Shown: positions 28,909 to 37,333, counted from the stretch's first letter. The stretch: 64,000 bases of DNA from Enterococcus hirae ATCC 9790 (GCF_000271405.2 NC_018081.1:2163603-2227602), one strand, 5' to 3'. Program-made: numbers and translations. Notes: generated from the letters alone by a model not told the origin.

Positions 28909-29744
28909 CAGCTCTTTTTGATATTAATTTTTTTTCCAAAACATTGAATATGAACACGACAATGAAGGTGATCGTCCCTCAAAGACAGAACCATTCAATC
29001 GGTGTGTCACAAGCTCCCGAATCTGAAACTTATAAAATTTTATATTTGCTTCATGGAATGACTGATGATCATACAATTTGGTTAAGGCGCTCTAATATCG
29101 AGCGTTATGTCTCAGATAAAAATATGATCGTAGTAATGCCAAATGTACACTTGTCATGGTATACAGATACAAAATACGGGCTGAATTACTGGAAATTCAT
29201 TTCGGAAGAATTACTACAGATTTGTCATGAATTTTTCCCATATATTTCCTCAAAAAGAACTGATCATCTCGTTGCTGGACTATCAATGGGGGGCTATGGC
29301 GCGATCAAACTAGCGATGAAACGTAGTGATTATTTTGCCTATGGAGCTTCATTGTCTGGCGCATTAGATGTGGTTAACGGGTTAAAGAACAATAAGCAGC
29401 AGTCTTTGACTGGGCAACCATTGTCTGACCAGGAAAAACTCTATTGGCAAGGGATTTTCGGAAATTTTGCACAAGCGGAATCAGAAAATCTTTTTACAAT
29501 GTTGGAAGCGGGTCTCGGTAAAGAAGCAACGAACTATTTTGCTTGCTGTGGCTATCAAGATTTTTTATATGACCATACAAAAGCTTTTGAAAAAGAATGT
29601 CACAAGAAAAAGTACCAATTGATAACCGATTATTCTAATGGAAGTCACGAATGGGGCTATTGGGATAAACAAATTTTTAAGGTACTAGATTGGTATGAAG
29701 AAAATGAAAAGGGTGTAGAAAATGGAACATCAAAAATTAAATGA
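28905..29744 (+). CDS. Esterase of the tributyrin esterase/esterase D type
   Basis: 279 aa alpha/beta hydrolase without a signal peptide. The oxyanion region LLHGMTDDHTIW (about 47-58), nucleophile elbow GLSMGGYGAI (Ser in about residue 128) and a late SHEWGYW segment supplying the catalytic His are visible. Close in pattern to the EstA tributyrin esterases of lactic acid bacteria. In this operon it may deacetylate or de-esterify imported glycosides; that is inference. Starts in an ATGA overlap with the ROK gene and ends inside the GH1 gene start (23-nt overlap). Confidence 0.88.
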   Translation: MTALFDINFFSKTLNMNTTMKVIVPQRQNHSIGVSQAPESETYKILYLLHGMTDDHTIWLRRSNIERYVSDKNMIVVMPNVHLSWYTDTKYGLNYWKFISEELLQICHEFFPYISSKRTDHLVAGLSMGGYGAIKLAMKRSDYFAYGASLSGALDVVNGLKNNKQQSLTGQPLSDQEKLYWQGIFGNFAQAESENLFTMLEAGLGKEATNYFACCGYQDFLYDHTKAFEKECHKKKYQLITDYSNGSHEWGYWDKQIFKVLDWYEENEKGVENGTSKIK

Positions 29745-31167
29745 CTTCCCAGAAGACTTCTTGTGGGGCTCTGCTTCAGCGGCCTATCAAGTAGAAGGTG
29801 CTTATGATGAAGATGGCAAAGGAGAATCTGTTTGGGATAAATTCGTAAAAATTCCTGGTAAAACATTTAAAGGAACAACAGGAGAAATTGCAGTTGATCA
29901 CTATCACCGTTTTAAACAAGATATTGCATTAATGAAAGAACAAGGCTTGAAAACTTATCGATTTTCCGTGTCGTGGACTCGGATTTTTCCTAACGGCAGA
30001 GGAGCAATCAATCAAGCTGGTTTAGCCTTTTATCAACGTTTAGTGGATGAATTGATCGACAATGACATTGAACCTATGTTGACGTTATATCATTGGGATC
30101 TTCCTCAAGCATTACAAGAAGAGTATCAAGGATGGGAATCTCGAAAAATTATCGAAGATTTTACCAACTATGCCCAAGTATTGTTTGAAGCATTTCGTGG
30201 AAAAGTTCATTATTGGATAAGCTTGAATGAGCAGAACATATTTATTTCCCATGGGTATTTGTTAGCTGCTCATCCACCAGGAGTTAGTGATCCTAAGCGT
30301 ATGTATCATGCAAATCATATGGCAAATCTTGCAAATGCAGCAGTAATCAATAAATTTCATGAATTAGAGATGCCAGGTAAGATTGGACCAAGTTTTGCTT
30401 ATTCTCCAAACTATGCCATTGATAGTAATCCCCAAAACGTTCTTGCTGCAGAAAATGCGGAGGATCTACTTGCAAATTTTTGGATGGATATTTACATGCA
30501 GGGGCGTTATCCGCTAGCTGCTTTGCGCTATTTAGAAGAAAAGGGCTGGGCACCTGAAATTGAACCAGGAGATATGGCGTTGTTAGCAAGTGCCAAACCA
30601 GACTTTTTAGGGATCAATTATTATCAGTCAACAACCAATGGATTTAATCCGCTAACAGGAGTTGGTTTTGGTGAAATGAATACGACTGGTAAAAAAGGAA
30701 CTTCTGGAGAAAGTGGTCTTCCAGGAGTCTACAAAAAAGTCCCAAATCCTTTTGTTGAACGAACAAATTGGGATTGGGAGATTGATCCAAGTGGGCTGAG
30801 AATTGCTTTAAGAAGAATTGCTAGTCGTTATCAAACACCCATCATCATTACTGAAAATGGGCTGGGGGAATACGATAAACTAACTGAAAATAACCAGATT
30901 CATGACAGCTATCGAATCACGTATCTCAAAAATCATATTCAAGCGATTCAAGAAGCTTTAACAGACGGTGTCGAAGTTTTAGGTTATTGTACTTGGTCAT
31001 ATACTGATTTACTTAGTTGGTTAAATGGCTATCAAAAGCGCTATGGATTTGTATATGTTGATCAAGATGAGTTGCAAAAAGGAAGCCTTAAGCGTTACAA
31101 AAAAGACAGTTATTTTTGGTATCAAAAGGTCATTGCAAGTAATGGCAGCAATTTGGAAGGAGTATAG
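29722..31167 (+). CDS. GH1 6-phospho-beta-glucosidase
   Basis: 481 aa, usual for GH1. It hydrolyses phosphorylated beta-glucosides made by the PTS. N-terminal FLWGSASAAYQVEGA, the acid/base region WISLNEQNIF (Glu in NEQ) and the nucleophile region IIITENGLG are present. A phosphate-binding signature S-x6-K-x-Y is seen near the C-terminus (SWLNGYQKRYGF), which supports a 6-phospho substrate. Most relatives have NEP or NEI after the acid/base position; here it is NEQ. AAAAGGGTG precedes ATG 29722. Confidence 0.95.
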   Translation: MEHQKLNDFPEDFLWGSASAAYQVEGAYDEDGKGESVWDKFVKIPGKTFKGTTGEIAVDHYHRFKQDIALMKEQGLKTYRFSVSWTRIFPNGRGAINQAGLAFYQRLVDELIDNDIEPMLTLYHWDLPQALQEEYQGWESRKIIEDFTNYAQVLFEAFRGKVHYWISLNEQNIFISHGYLLAAHPPGVSDPKRMYHANHMANLANAAVINKFHELEMPGKIGPSFAYSPNYAIDSNPQNVLAAENAEDLLANFWMDIYMQGRYPLAALRYLEEKGWAPEIEPGDMALLASAKPDFLGINYYQSTTNGFNPLTGVGFGEMNTTGKKGTSGESGLPGVYKKVPNPFVERTNWDWEIDPSGLRIALRRIASRYQTPIIITENGLGEYDKLTENNQIHDSYRITYLKNHIQAIQEALTDGVEVLGYCTWSYTDLLSWLNGYQKRYGFVYVDQDELQKGSLKRYKKDSYFWYQKVIASNGSNLEGV

Positions 31168-31169
31168 CC

Positions 31170-32039
31170 ATGGGCATTTTAGCTTTAGATTTTGGGGGTA
31201 CATCAATCAAATACGGACTTTGGAAAGAGGAATTGATTGAACAAGGTGTGACGCCACTGCCCAAAACTTGGGAGGAAGCTTTAAAAGCAATCGAAAAAAT
31301 TTTGGAACGTTATCGAAACGATGGGTATCTGATTGATGGGATAGCAACTAGTGTACCTGGAGCTGTGAGTCAAGAAGAAGACAAAATTTATGGATTAACG
31401 GCAATTGATTACATTCATCACAGAAGTTTCACTCAGGAGCTATCTGATTATTTTCAATTACCTGTTACTATGGAAAATGATGCGAATTGTGCTGCTTTGT
31501 CAGAAATATGGAAAGGGCATGCAGATGATGCTCAAAGTATTTTATATTTTGTTTTTGGTACAGGTGTAGGTGGTGCTATTATCCAAAATAGACAAATTCA
31601 GGCAGGAAAACATCAATTTGGGGGAGAATTTGGCTATATGATGCTAAATGAAGAGGGTTCATTTAGTGAATTAGCAAGTATTGTTCGTACAACTGCCTTA
31701 TACAATCAACGTCAAAACCAGTCGATTGATGGGCAAGAATTGTTCGTGCGTGCAACAAATGGGGATGAATTAGCAAAATATTTAATCACACAATTTTGTC
31801 GGTATAGTGCTAGAGGTATTTATAATCTGATGATCAGTTTTGACCCAGATAAAATAATTATTGGGGGAGCCATTTCCAGTAACTCATTATTTATCAAGAA
31901 GATGAAAGAAGAAATAGAATGTTTACGGACGCGGACAGGAGCACAGCGAGTGGAAACTGAGATTCTACCTTCAAAATTTGGAAATAATGCCAATTTAGTT
32001 GGTGCTGTGTACAATTTTATGATCAAAAAAGCTAAGTAA
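31170..32039 (+). CDS. ROK family sugar kinase
   Basis: 289 aa with the ATP motif LALDFGGTSIKYGLW at the N-terminus, the catalytic-loop region MENDANCAALSE (Asp in ENDAN) and VFGTGVGGAI. Lacks the Cys-rich zinc motif, like the other ROK protein of this operon. A glucose or beta-glucoside kinase role is suggested by the neighbouring GH1 gene. It starts 2 nt after the GH1 stop with GGAAGGAG. It is intact, so it may replace the interrupted first ROK kinase. It is the last gene of the locus; no clear terminator is seen after it. Confidence 0.92.
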   Translation: MGILALDFGGTSIKYGLWKEELIEQGVTPLPKTWEEALKAIEKILERYRNDGYLIDGIATSVPGAVSQEEDKIYGLTAIDYIHHRSFTQELSDYFQLPVTMENDANCAALSEIWKGHADDAQSILYFVFGTGVGGAIIQNRQIQAGKHQFGGEFGYMMLNEEGSFSELASIVRTTALYNQRQNQSIDGQELFVRATNGDELAKYLITQFCRYSARGIYNLMISFDPDKIIIGGAISSNSLFIKKMKEEIECLRTRTGAQRVETEILPSKFGNNANLVGAVYNFMIKKAK

Positions 32040-32136
32040 AAAATCGTCTATCGTTCACAAGCAATATTTTTTCATAATCAATATATCCGAATAGAGAGAT
32101 GTCAGAGCTTCTTCACTGTAAGCGAAACACGTCTTG

Positions 32137-32737
32137 CTAGACTGTTGCTTTAAATTTAGCCGCTTTTTCGATAGAAACTAATGGACTAAACTGAATTTCG
32201 ATGTCTCCAGTTTGATTCAGACCAAAATGAGCAGTACAATCCATTACTTTATCAGGAGCAACTGATCCCATTGTATTGTCATTTGGATAAGAAGAAGCTT
32301 TTTTATCGTCTGAGCCATAAACTTCTACATCCATTCCTACAGGAAGGTCATTTTGACCATTGTTTTTAATTGTGTAAGTAATCTTGACTACTTGAGCAGG
32401 TTGTTCATCTGCAAATTGATTTCTTTCGTCAGTAAGTTCCACACTGTTTAATGTGTACTCAGCATCGCCAACTTTTACAGTATCCCCAACTTGGTAAAAA
32501 CTTTCTTGCGCTTCTTTTGAAGAAGAGCTTGATGTAGCTTCTTTAGTAGAACTTGTTTTTGTCACTTTTTCTCCGCCGTTATCACTTGCTTTATTGTCAT
32601 CTGAGCCACCCAGTGCAGATCCAATTATTGCTACAAGAATGATTGCTAGTACCCAAAACCAAACTTTTTTATAAAATGGCTTTTTCTCCTTTACTACGTA
32701 ACGTTTGCCATCTTCCCCTAACACTTTTTTTAACCAT
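32137..32737 (-). pseudogene. DUF4352 membrane-anchored protein with a frameshift at its start
   Basis: The body (195 codons to a GTG) has a membrane segment (about 22-41, VWFWVLAIILVAIIGSALGG), a Ser/Thr/Lys linker and a C-terminal DUF4352-like beta domain (SFYQVGDTVKVGDAEYTLNS). The best ribosome site, GGAGG, serves ATG 32737, which reads MVKK and is out of frame because of a T7 run at 32725-32731; with T6 it reads MVKKVLGEDGK, a typical start. Thus the start is broken by one base, or GTG 32724 without a good ribosome site is used. It is convergent with the sugar operon. Confidence 0.75.
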
Positions 32738-33180
32738 TGTTTCCTCCATAATAATTTTCTAATTTACTCCCACTTAATGGCAGGTAGTGATAGTCGCCAA
32801 AATATAGATATCTTATGTTTCATTTATTAAGACATCTTTACTACCAAATATTCAGTTTTTCACAAATGAAAAGCTTCAAAAAAAACACCTAACAGTTCGC
32901 ATCAAATAAGAATATTCATTTTTTACTTACATATAGTAACATGATGTGTTTGATTTGAAAATATGTAATTATAAAATTTGTTATTTTTTATTATTCGAAA
33001 GATTATGTTAGGTATCGAGAAAGTAATAGAAAAGTAGGATTATAAAAAAAATGTAGGAGATGATAAGCATCTATTGATAAGTGGTTAATGTCATTTATGT
33101 GACAAATTTGAAAGATAAATAAATGGAAAAAAAAGCTCAAAAAAGATAAAATAAGTTAAATTTATTGATGAGGTGAGTTT
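32738..33180. other. AT-rich intergenic region
   Basis: About 440 bp between divergent genes. AT-rich with TTGATGAGGTGAG leading into the next gene. No gene or strong structure is seen. Confidence 0.4.
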
Positions 33181-33567
33181 ATGAAAAAGGGAATATTCGG
33201 GGTTATTGTATTAATTTTATTAGGAGTTGGAGGATTTTTCGGTTACAAATATTATAGCGAAACGTATAAAACAACTACTGCATACACTAAGATTCCAACA
33301 GAAGTGCCAGAAAAAACGAAATCAAAGAACAGCGATGGGAAAATCATTGCGGGTGAATATAGTTACCATTATGACGTGACTTTTGTAAAAGCTGATGGTA
33401 AAGCAACCAAACGAACATTTAGTGTGAGTGGAGAAGCACCACAACCATTGAAACCAGGTAGTTACGTGCAAGCTGACATCAGTGACAAAAGAACAAGTTC
33501 TCCTAGAGTAATTGCAGAAGAAAAGATTCCTAAAGAAATCAAAAATAAAGTAGACGAATTAAATTAG
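33181..33567 (+). CDS. YxeA family (DUF1093) secreted or membrane protein
   Basis: 128 aa. An N-terminal signal or membrane segment (about 4-24, GIFGVIVLILLGVGGFFGY) is followed by a small beta domain with TTTAYTKIP and YHYDVTFVKADGKATKRTFSVSG, the YxeA/DUF1093 pattern. Function unknown; B. subtilis YxeA is near an amino-acid transport locus but that is not informative here. GAGGTGAG precedes ATG. Single gene with its own terminator. Confidence 0.85.
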   Translation: MKKGIFGVIVLILLGVGGFFGYKYYSETYKTTTAYTKIPTEVPEKTKSKNSDGKIIAGEYSYHYDVTFVKADGKATKRTFSVSGEAPQPLKPGSYVQADISDKRTSSPRVIAEEKIPKEIKNKVDELN

Positions 33568-33619
33568 TTTTTAAAAAAATGAAAGGGACGATAAAAAGTC
33601 TGATTCAAAATCAACTATT

Positions 33620-33657
33620 AAATCTAGCCGGAGCATGTACTGGTTAGATTTTTTTGT
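33620..33657 (+). terminator. Terminator of the YxeA-family gene
   Basis: AAATCTAGCC (33620-33629) pairs with GGTTAGATTT (33642-33651, one G-U pair), followed by T residues. Confidence 0.85.
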
Positions 33658-33814
33658 TGGTCAGTTATTCCATGTGATGGAGCATTGACGCAATTTGATG
33701 GAGAAATAGATTAGCAGGGGATTGTCCAAATACGCATTCTAGGATTCACGAATGAAATTTTGACAAAAAATCATTAATATGGTTTATTAAGAATAGAAAG
33801 ATGAGGTGAATGAA

Positions 33815-33931
33815 ATGGATAATGACCAGAGGTACTCTAAGCTTGCTAAGGATAAAACCTTTGTAACTTGGGGAATGATTCCGGTAGTCGGCTTTTTTGG
33901 ACTTTTAGTGTCGTTGATGATTTTCATTTAA
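33815..33931 (+). CDS. 38-aa predicted small membrane protein
   Basis: MDNDQRYSKLAKDKTFVTWG followed by one hydrophobic helix (about 20-38, MIPVVGFFGLLVSLMIFI). GAGGTGA (33803-33809) is 5 nt before the ATG, and TTGACA (33760-33765) with a weak -10 TTTATT (33783-33788) at 17 bp provides a plausible promoter. Too short to assign; single-pass peptides of this kind can be toxins or regulators, but nothing here shows it. Confidence 0.55.
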   Translation: MDNDQRYSKLAKDKTFVTWGMIPVVGFFGLLVSLMIFI

Positions 33932-34121
33932 ATATCTTCAAATAGTTAGGTGAGGCTTCTATGTAAACATAAGCTACTGCCCAAAAATGTCGAGAGACGC
34001 CAATGGGTAGAACAGGGATTGTCGATAGCAAGGCTTTTCTTAAGGTAGCTAAGTGCAAACTTTACGTTGCATAGTGCCAAAGCTCAAACGTGACGTAAGT
34101 CAAACGAAAACGGTAGCAAAA

Positions 34122-34203
34122 GCATCAATCAGTTCTTCAGACAGGATAAAAAAATGAAACGTTGGTAGACGTTCAACATTTATCCTGTCTGAAGAACTGA
34201 TGC
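34122..34203. repeat. Long inverted repeat
   Basis: Within the gene-free stretch 33932-34408. A 20-bp perfect stem (AGTTCTTCAGACAGGATAAA with 34179-34198) extended by GCATC/GATGC after a 4-nt bulge encloses a 28-nt loop that itself holds AACGT/ACGTT. No T tail, so it is not a typical terminator. Confidence 0.7.
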
Positions 34204-34408
34204 TGGAGCACCGTTTATTTGTTATTTTGCAGACGTTCCAAAAATTTTTTACTAATTTTGTTTAGGTTAGTTTTTTAGGCTGTAAGATTATTTTTATTAC
34301 ATCGATTGAATATCGCTGGACACCTTGCATAGTTTTCTCTGTTAGAATGCCAGTAGTTACAGATTTTAAAAAGTGAAAAATAATATTCTTGTCATTAAAA
34401 CAAGTGAG

Positions 34409-34666
34409 CTATTTCTTCTTTTTGATAATAATGAAAACAAGAATGGAATAGAAGATGGTGGAAAAAGCGAGTCCTTTAAGATAGAAATCGAATAATTGAA
34501 CAGGTTGACTATAGGAATATTCTAAAATTTGGATCATAAAATAGATAGACGGAAAAGAGGAGAGAAGCATTAGTATGTCATATTTGTTCCATTTTGTATA
34601 AAGAGACAAAAAAAGAATAATACCAATAAAAGGGACCCAAAACAGTAATTTACTCATCGTAATCAT
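34409..34666 (-). CDS. Small membrane protein, paralogue of 36577-36831
   Basis: 85 aa from ATG 34666, which has AAGGATGG at good spacing. Three hydrophobic stretches. It aligns along its length with the protein at 36577-36831: MIT(M/L)S(K/R)L(L/I)F near the start, a central WNK, P(S/A)I(Y/F)F, Y-x-Y-x-x-P-x-QLF, and a C-terminal basic end. No family is recognised. An alternative upstream start would give 114 aa, but the paralogue comparison supports 85 aa. Confidence 0.7.
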   Translation of the reverse strand: MITMSKLLFWVPFIGIILFLSLYTKWNKYDILMLLSSFPSIYFMIQILEYSYSQPVQLFDFYLKGLAFSTIFYSILVFIIIKKKK

Positions 34667-34828
34667 ATGACCCATCCTTATACAGCCTTTGCATAATTTA
34701 GATAATAGCACGTAGTATATAACCGACAAAGAGTTTTGTATTACCTTGTCCAATTTTTAATTGTATACTCATTAATGGCGGAATAAGTTAAGGAGAGAAC
34801 TGAATAAAGTGAGGTAAATAGACGACAA

Positions 34829-34862
34829 AAAAGCACCTACCATTGAATGAATAGGTGCTTTT
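34829..34862 (-). terminator. Terminator of the 49-aa protein gene
   Basis: AAAAGCACCTA (34829-34839) pairs with TAGGTGCTTTT (34852-34862); on the minus strand the stem is followed by T6. Confidence 0.88.
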
Positions 34863-34905
34863 AAAGTGAACTAGAACTGTAATCGTTCATTTGGGGTTTT
34901 CACTC

Positions 34906-35055
34906 CTATGCGGATTTTTTCAATTCTTGCACTGCTTGTTCAATCGTCACTCCAGTGGCTACTCGATTTTCATTTGTTTTATCAAATACCACAAATAGAT
35001 TCAAATCAGTATTTAGAGTTACACGATATTGTAAGTCTTTGTTATAGAATGTCAT
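34906..35055 (-). CDS. 49-aa small cytoplasmic protein
   Basis: MTFYNKDLQYRVTLNTDLNL begins a protein ending in EQAVQELKKSA; a beta hairpin then a helix are predicted by eye. Its start has AAGGAG 7 nt upstream, and a strong terminator follows the stop on the same strand, so it is a real single-gene unit despite its size. No family is recognised. Confidence 0.72.
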   Translation of the reverse strand: MTFYNKDLQYRVTLNTDLNLFVVFDKTNENRVATGVTIEQAVQELKKSA

Positions 35056-35250
35056 AATCATTCTCCTTTCTTAAATTCTTGCGAAAGGCAACGAAACGTT
35101 GATAACGAAATTCCATTTATTATTATAGCATAAAGAAGAAAACTTTGCTAATTAAGGATTGTTTAACTTTATATAGAAGATAAGATAAACAGGATAGAAA
35201 TAGCCTATTCGCTTTAATTAAAAAACTATAAAAAAAGTAGAGGTTTATTC

Positions 35251-35400
35251 TTGTGTTTCTCATTTATCTATGCTATATTAAGTAAGTAATCTATTTTGAA
35301 ACGTAATTTGAGCTAACTATTTTAGTTTATGACTCCTTTTGCCTATCAATAATTTATTGCAATAAAATCGTACGTTGATACGTATTAGGAGGAAATATAT
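35251..35400 (+). promoter_or_regulatory. Promoter and 5' leader of cold-shock gene 2
   Basis: -35 TTGTGT (35251-35256), 17-bp spacer, extended -10 TGCTATATT (TATATT 35274-35279). The leader of about 115 nt shares blocks with the leader at 23293-23414 (AAGTAATCTA, TTTGAAACGTAAT, CGTATTAGGAGGAAATATAT). The region 35056-35250 holds no gene. Confidence 0.75.
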
Positions 35401-35601
35401 ATGAATAACGGTACAGTAAAATGGTTTAACGCAGACAAAGGTTTTGGATTTATCACTGCTGAAGATGGAAATGATGTTTTTGCACATTTCTCAGCTATCC
35501 AAGGTGACGGTTTCAAAACATTAGACGAAGGTCAAGCAGTGACTTTTGATATTGAAGACGGTCAACGTGGCCCTCAAGCAGTAAACATCGTAAAAGGTTA
35601 A
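35401..35601 (+). CDS. Cold-shock protein (CspA family), copy 2
   Basis: 66 aa single OB-fold protein with RNP1 KGFGFIT and RNP2 DVFAHF. Nearly identical to copy 1 at 23415, with one extra C-terminal Gly. AGGAGG precedes ATG. It probably acts as an RNA chaperone at low temperature or in stationary phase. The strong conservation of both coding region and leader indicates a fairly recent duplication or selection on both. Confidence 0.96.
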   Translation: MNNGTVKWFNADKGFGFITAEDGNDVFAHFSAIQGDGFKTLDEGQAVTFDIEDGQRGPQAVNIVKG

Positions 35602-35613
35602 TACTGTCATAAT

Positions 35614-35644
35614 AAAAACTACTCTTTCATTAGAGTAGTTTTTT
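35614..35644 (+). terminator. Terminator of cold-shock gene 2
   Basis: AAAACTACTCT (35615-35625) pairs with AGAGTAGTTTT (35632-35642), then T residues. Confidence 0.9.
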
Positions 35645-35789
35645 GTTTTTCTTAGTAAAGAAAAATGCTGCTCTGCCGCTCAAGTGAATACTATTGAGGA
35701 AGGGATACGGGCCTCTCCCTATTCAATAGCGAAGAATCGTGATCGACGAATGAATGTGTCAGTCAGACAGTTTAAATGAATCCTAATAT

Positions 35790-35833
35790 AATGAATATGA
35801 GAGTGAGAAAAGGTTCATACTCTCATATTCATT
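35790..35833. terminator. Stem-loop, probable leftward terminator
   Basis: AATGAATATGAGAGT (35790-35804) is complementary to 35819-35833. It lies 43 bp beyond the end of the endonuclease-like gene; the T tail on the minus strand is weak. A second imperfect hairpin occupies 35690-35728. Confidence 0.55.
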
Positions 35834-35875
35834 GCGTTTATTTGAATCAATAAATGAGGAAAATCTGATGAACTT

Positions 35876-36262
35876 TTAAGAATCCATAGCTTTTATATGG
35901 ATTAAATCAATTCCTTTTTGTTTAAGGTTTGTTAAACAGATCATCAGGTAGTCCTCGTCATGCTCTGGATAAATAGGTGAAGTTTGTTTTTGAGGAGAAA
36001 GATTAGTATAAGGATCACAGGCTTTCCCACGGTACTCCGGGACAGACCATTCTGGAGAAGGAAGATAATGGCGATTTTTCATTTCAGTAAGAATAAGTTG
36101 GTGATACTGATAAAGCTTGTAAGGAGAATGTTGGAAGACATAATCAACTGTTGCATGCTTTCTTCCCCAACCATTACCTCTTAATGCACAACATTCTCTA
36201 TGTTGACCTAATAATTGTTTTCTAGGAAGCAAAGGGATTAATTCTTCATGCCATAAGCGCAT
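35876..36262 (-). CDS. Pyrimidine dimer DNA glycosylase/endonuclease V family protein
   Basis: 128 aa. The N-terminal MRLWHEELIPLLPRKQLLGQHRECCALRGNGWG and the segment YKLYQYHQLILTEMKNRHY fit the endonuclease V (T4 DenV-like) family, which cuts at UV dimers; the bacterial members have not been well tested. The C-terminal third is low in conserved features. It has no operon partner downstream; a frameshifted HTH gene lies just upstream on the same strand. Confidence 0.78.
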   Translation of the reverse strand: MRLWHEELIPLLPRKQLLGQHRECCALRGNGWGRKHATVDYVFQHSPYKLYQYHQLILTEMKNRHYLPSPEWSVPEYRGKACDPYTNLSPQKQTSPIYPEHDEDYLMICLTNLKQKGIDLIHIKAMDS

Positions 36263-36294
36263 TTACTCACTCTCTTTCATTTAGATTAGATGGT

Positions 36295-36539
36295 TTAATT
36301 TACGCGGTCTGGTTTTTCTGATCGTCCGATCAAATAGTCAACAGATACATTATAAAAATCCGCAATAAAAATTAGATCGATAGCGCTCGGACAACGTTTT
36401 CCCTGTTCTAATTGTAGATAAGTTTCCAACGGGAGTGAGGTTTGTTCAGCCACTTCCTTAACGGTTAAATTCTTTTTTTTCGGAGATAATCCAGCCGACA
36501 GCGTAGTGTATCTAATAAAATCGCTTCTTCAATACTCAT
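36295..36539 (-). pseudogene. XRE-family HTH regulator, frameshifted
   Basis: Starts at ATG 36539 with AAAGGAG and runs 24 codons (MSIEEAILLDTLRCRLDYLR) before a stop caused by the T8 run at 36473-36480 (A8 on the coding strand). With one more A the frame continues through an HTH (NLTVKEVAEQTSLPLETYLQ) to DYLIGRSEKPDRVN, giving 81 aa, a typical Cro/CI-like protein. It lies upstream of the endonuclease-like gene and downstream of a small membrane gene. Confidence 0.78.
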
Positions 36540-36576
36540 AAATTCGCTCCTTTTGTCATTCAAATAAATTCATCGA

Positions 36577-36831
36577 TCAATGCTTTCTATTTAAATAAAC
36601 CAAATAAGCAATTGGTAATAACAAGGCTAGAATCAAACCAATCAGTTCTGCCACGAATAATTGGTCTGGTTCAAAATACTGATAATTTAAGATTTTATAT
36701 GAAAAAAAGATTGCTGGTAACGTAAAAAACGCTAAAATTAAGCGTTCCTTGTTCCAGTTGATTAAGTAACAAATAATAGGGATAAGAATTAAGGTAGGAA
36801 TAAAAAAAATAAGTCGACTCAATGTTATCAT
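36577..36831 (-). CDS. Small membrane protein, paralogue of 34409-34666
   Basis: 84 aa from ATG 36831 (ATAGGAG upstream). Three hydrophobic segments with LSRLIFFIPTLILIPIICYL at the start and a central WNKERLI. Its layout matches the protein at 34409-34666 residue by residue in many places. The two copies are separated by a cold-shock gene and others, suggesting a small family with several members in this genome. Function unknown. It precedes the broken HTH gene on the same strand, perhaps in one transcript. Confidence 0.68.
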   Translation of the reverse strand: MITLSRLIFFIPTLILIPIICYLINWNKERLILAFFTLPAIFFSYKILNYQYFEPDQLFVAELIGLILALLLPIAYLVYLNRKH

Positions 36832-37173
36832 AGTACTAACTCCTATAGATTTCGTATTTAAATAATCATTGATTTTCAGTCGTAGGTTAACAACGAACAA
36901 CCACTTACACTAAGAGGTGGAAAACACTTCGAAAAGTGATTACGACTTAAATAATCATAAGAATAAAAAAACAACCCAAATACAAGATAGCACGTTCCGA
37001 GTAACAGAACAAATAATATGCTACGTGTTTGAAAAAACAAATGATTCAAGCAATTCATATACCAAGTGATAGAGCATTTGTGGTGAAGAGGGAGGGGAAG
37101 AGCTGGAAATCGTCTGATCAAAATAAAATATTTGTTATTTAATGGAATACTTTTGGATTTTTATTAATTAAGC
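36832..37173. other. Intergenic region before the tRNA
   Basis: No supported gene. A leftward frame at 36876-37121 is hydrophobic near its end but has no ribosome site. A direct repeat GGATTTTTATT occurs at 37155 and 37181. Confidence 0.4.
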
Positions 37174-37202
37174 TTGTTTCGGATTTTTATTCATGCTATA
37201 GT
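37174..37202 (+). promoter_or_regulatory. tRNA promoter
   Basis: -35 TTGTTT (37174-37179), 17-bp spacer, extended -10 TGCTATAGT (TATAGT 37197-37202); transcription would begin about 30 nt before the tRNA. Confidence 0.75.
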
Positions 37203-37238
37203 AGATATAAGTTATTTTTATATCTTGAAATTTTTACT

Positions 37239-37312
37239 GTACCCTTAGCTCAGTTGGTTAGAGCTGACGGCTCATAACCGTCCGGTCATAGGTTCGAGTC
37301 CTACAGGGTACA
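37239..37312 (+). tRNA. tRNA with CAT anticodon (Met, or Ile2 if lysidine-modified)
   Basis: Acceptor GTACCCT pairs with AGGGTAC, discriminator A at 37312; D arm GCTC/GAGC; anticodon arm GACGG-CTCATAA-CCGTC; T loop TTCGAGT. The outermost T-stem pair is A-C (ATAGG/CCTAC), a mismatch. CCA is not encoded. The anticodon alone cannot separate elongator tRNA-Met from tRNA-Ile2; initiator identity is unlikely because the strong GGG anticodon-stem run is missing. Confidence 0.93.
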
Positions 37313-37333
37313 TATTAAAGCGCTCGTTTCTTT

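Noticed and set aside
36876-37121. 81-codon leftward frame with a hydrophobic stretch
   Set aside because: No ribosome site at any start codon and a low-complexity end; hydrophobicity alone is expected in AT-rich sequence.
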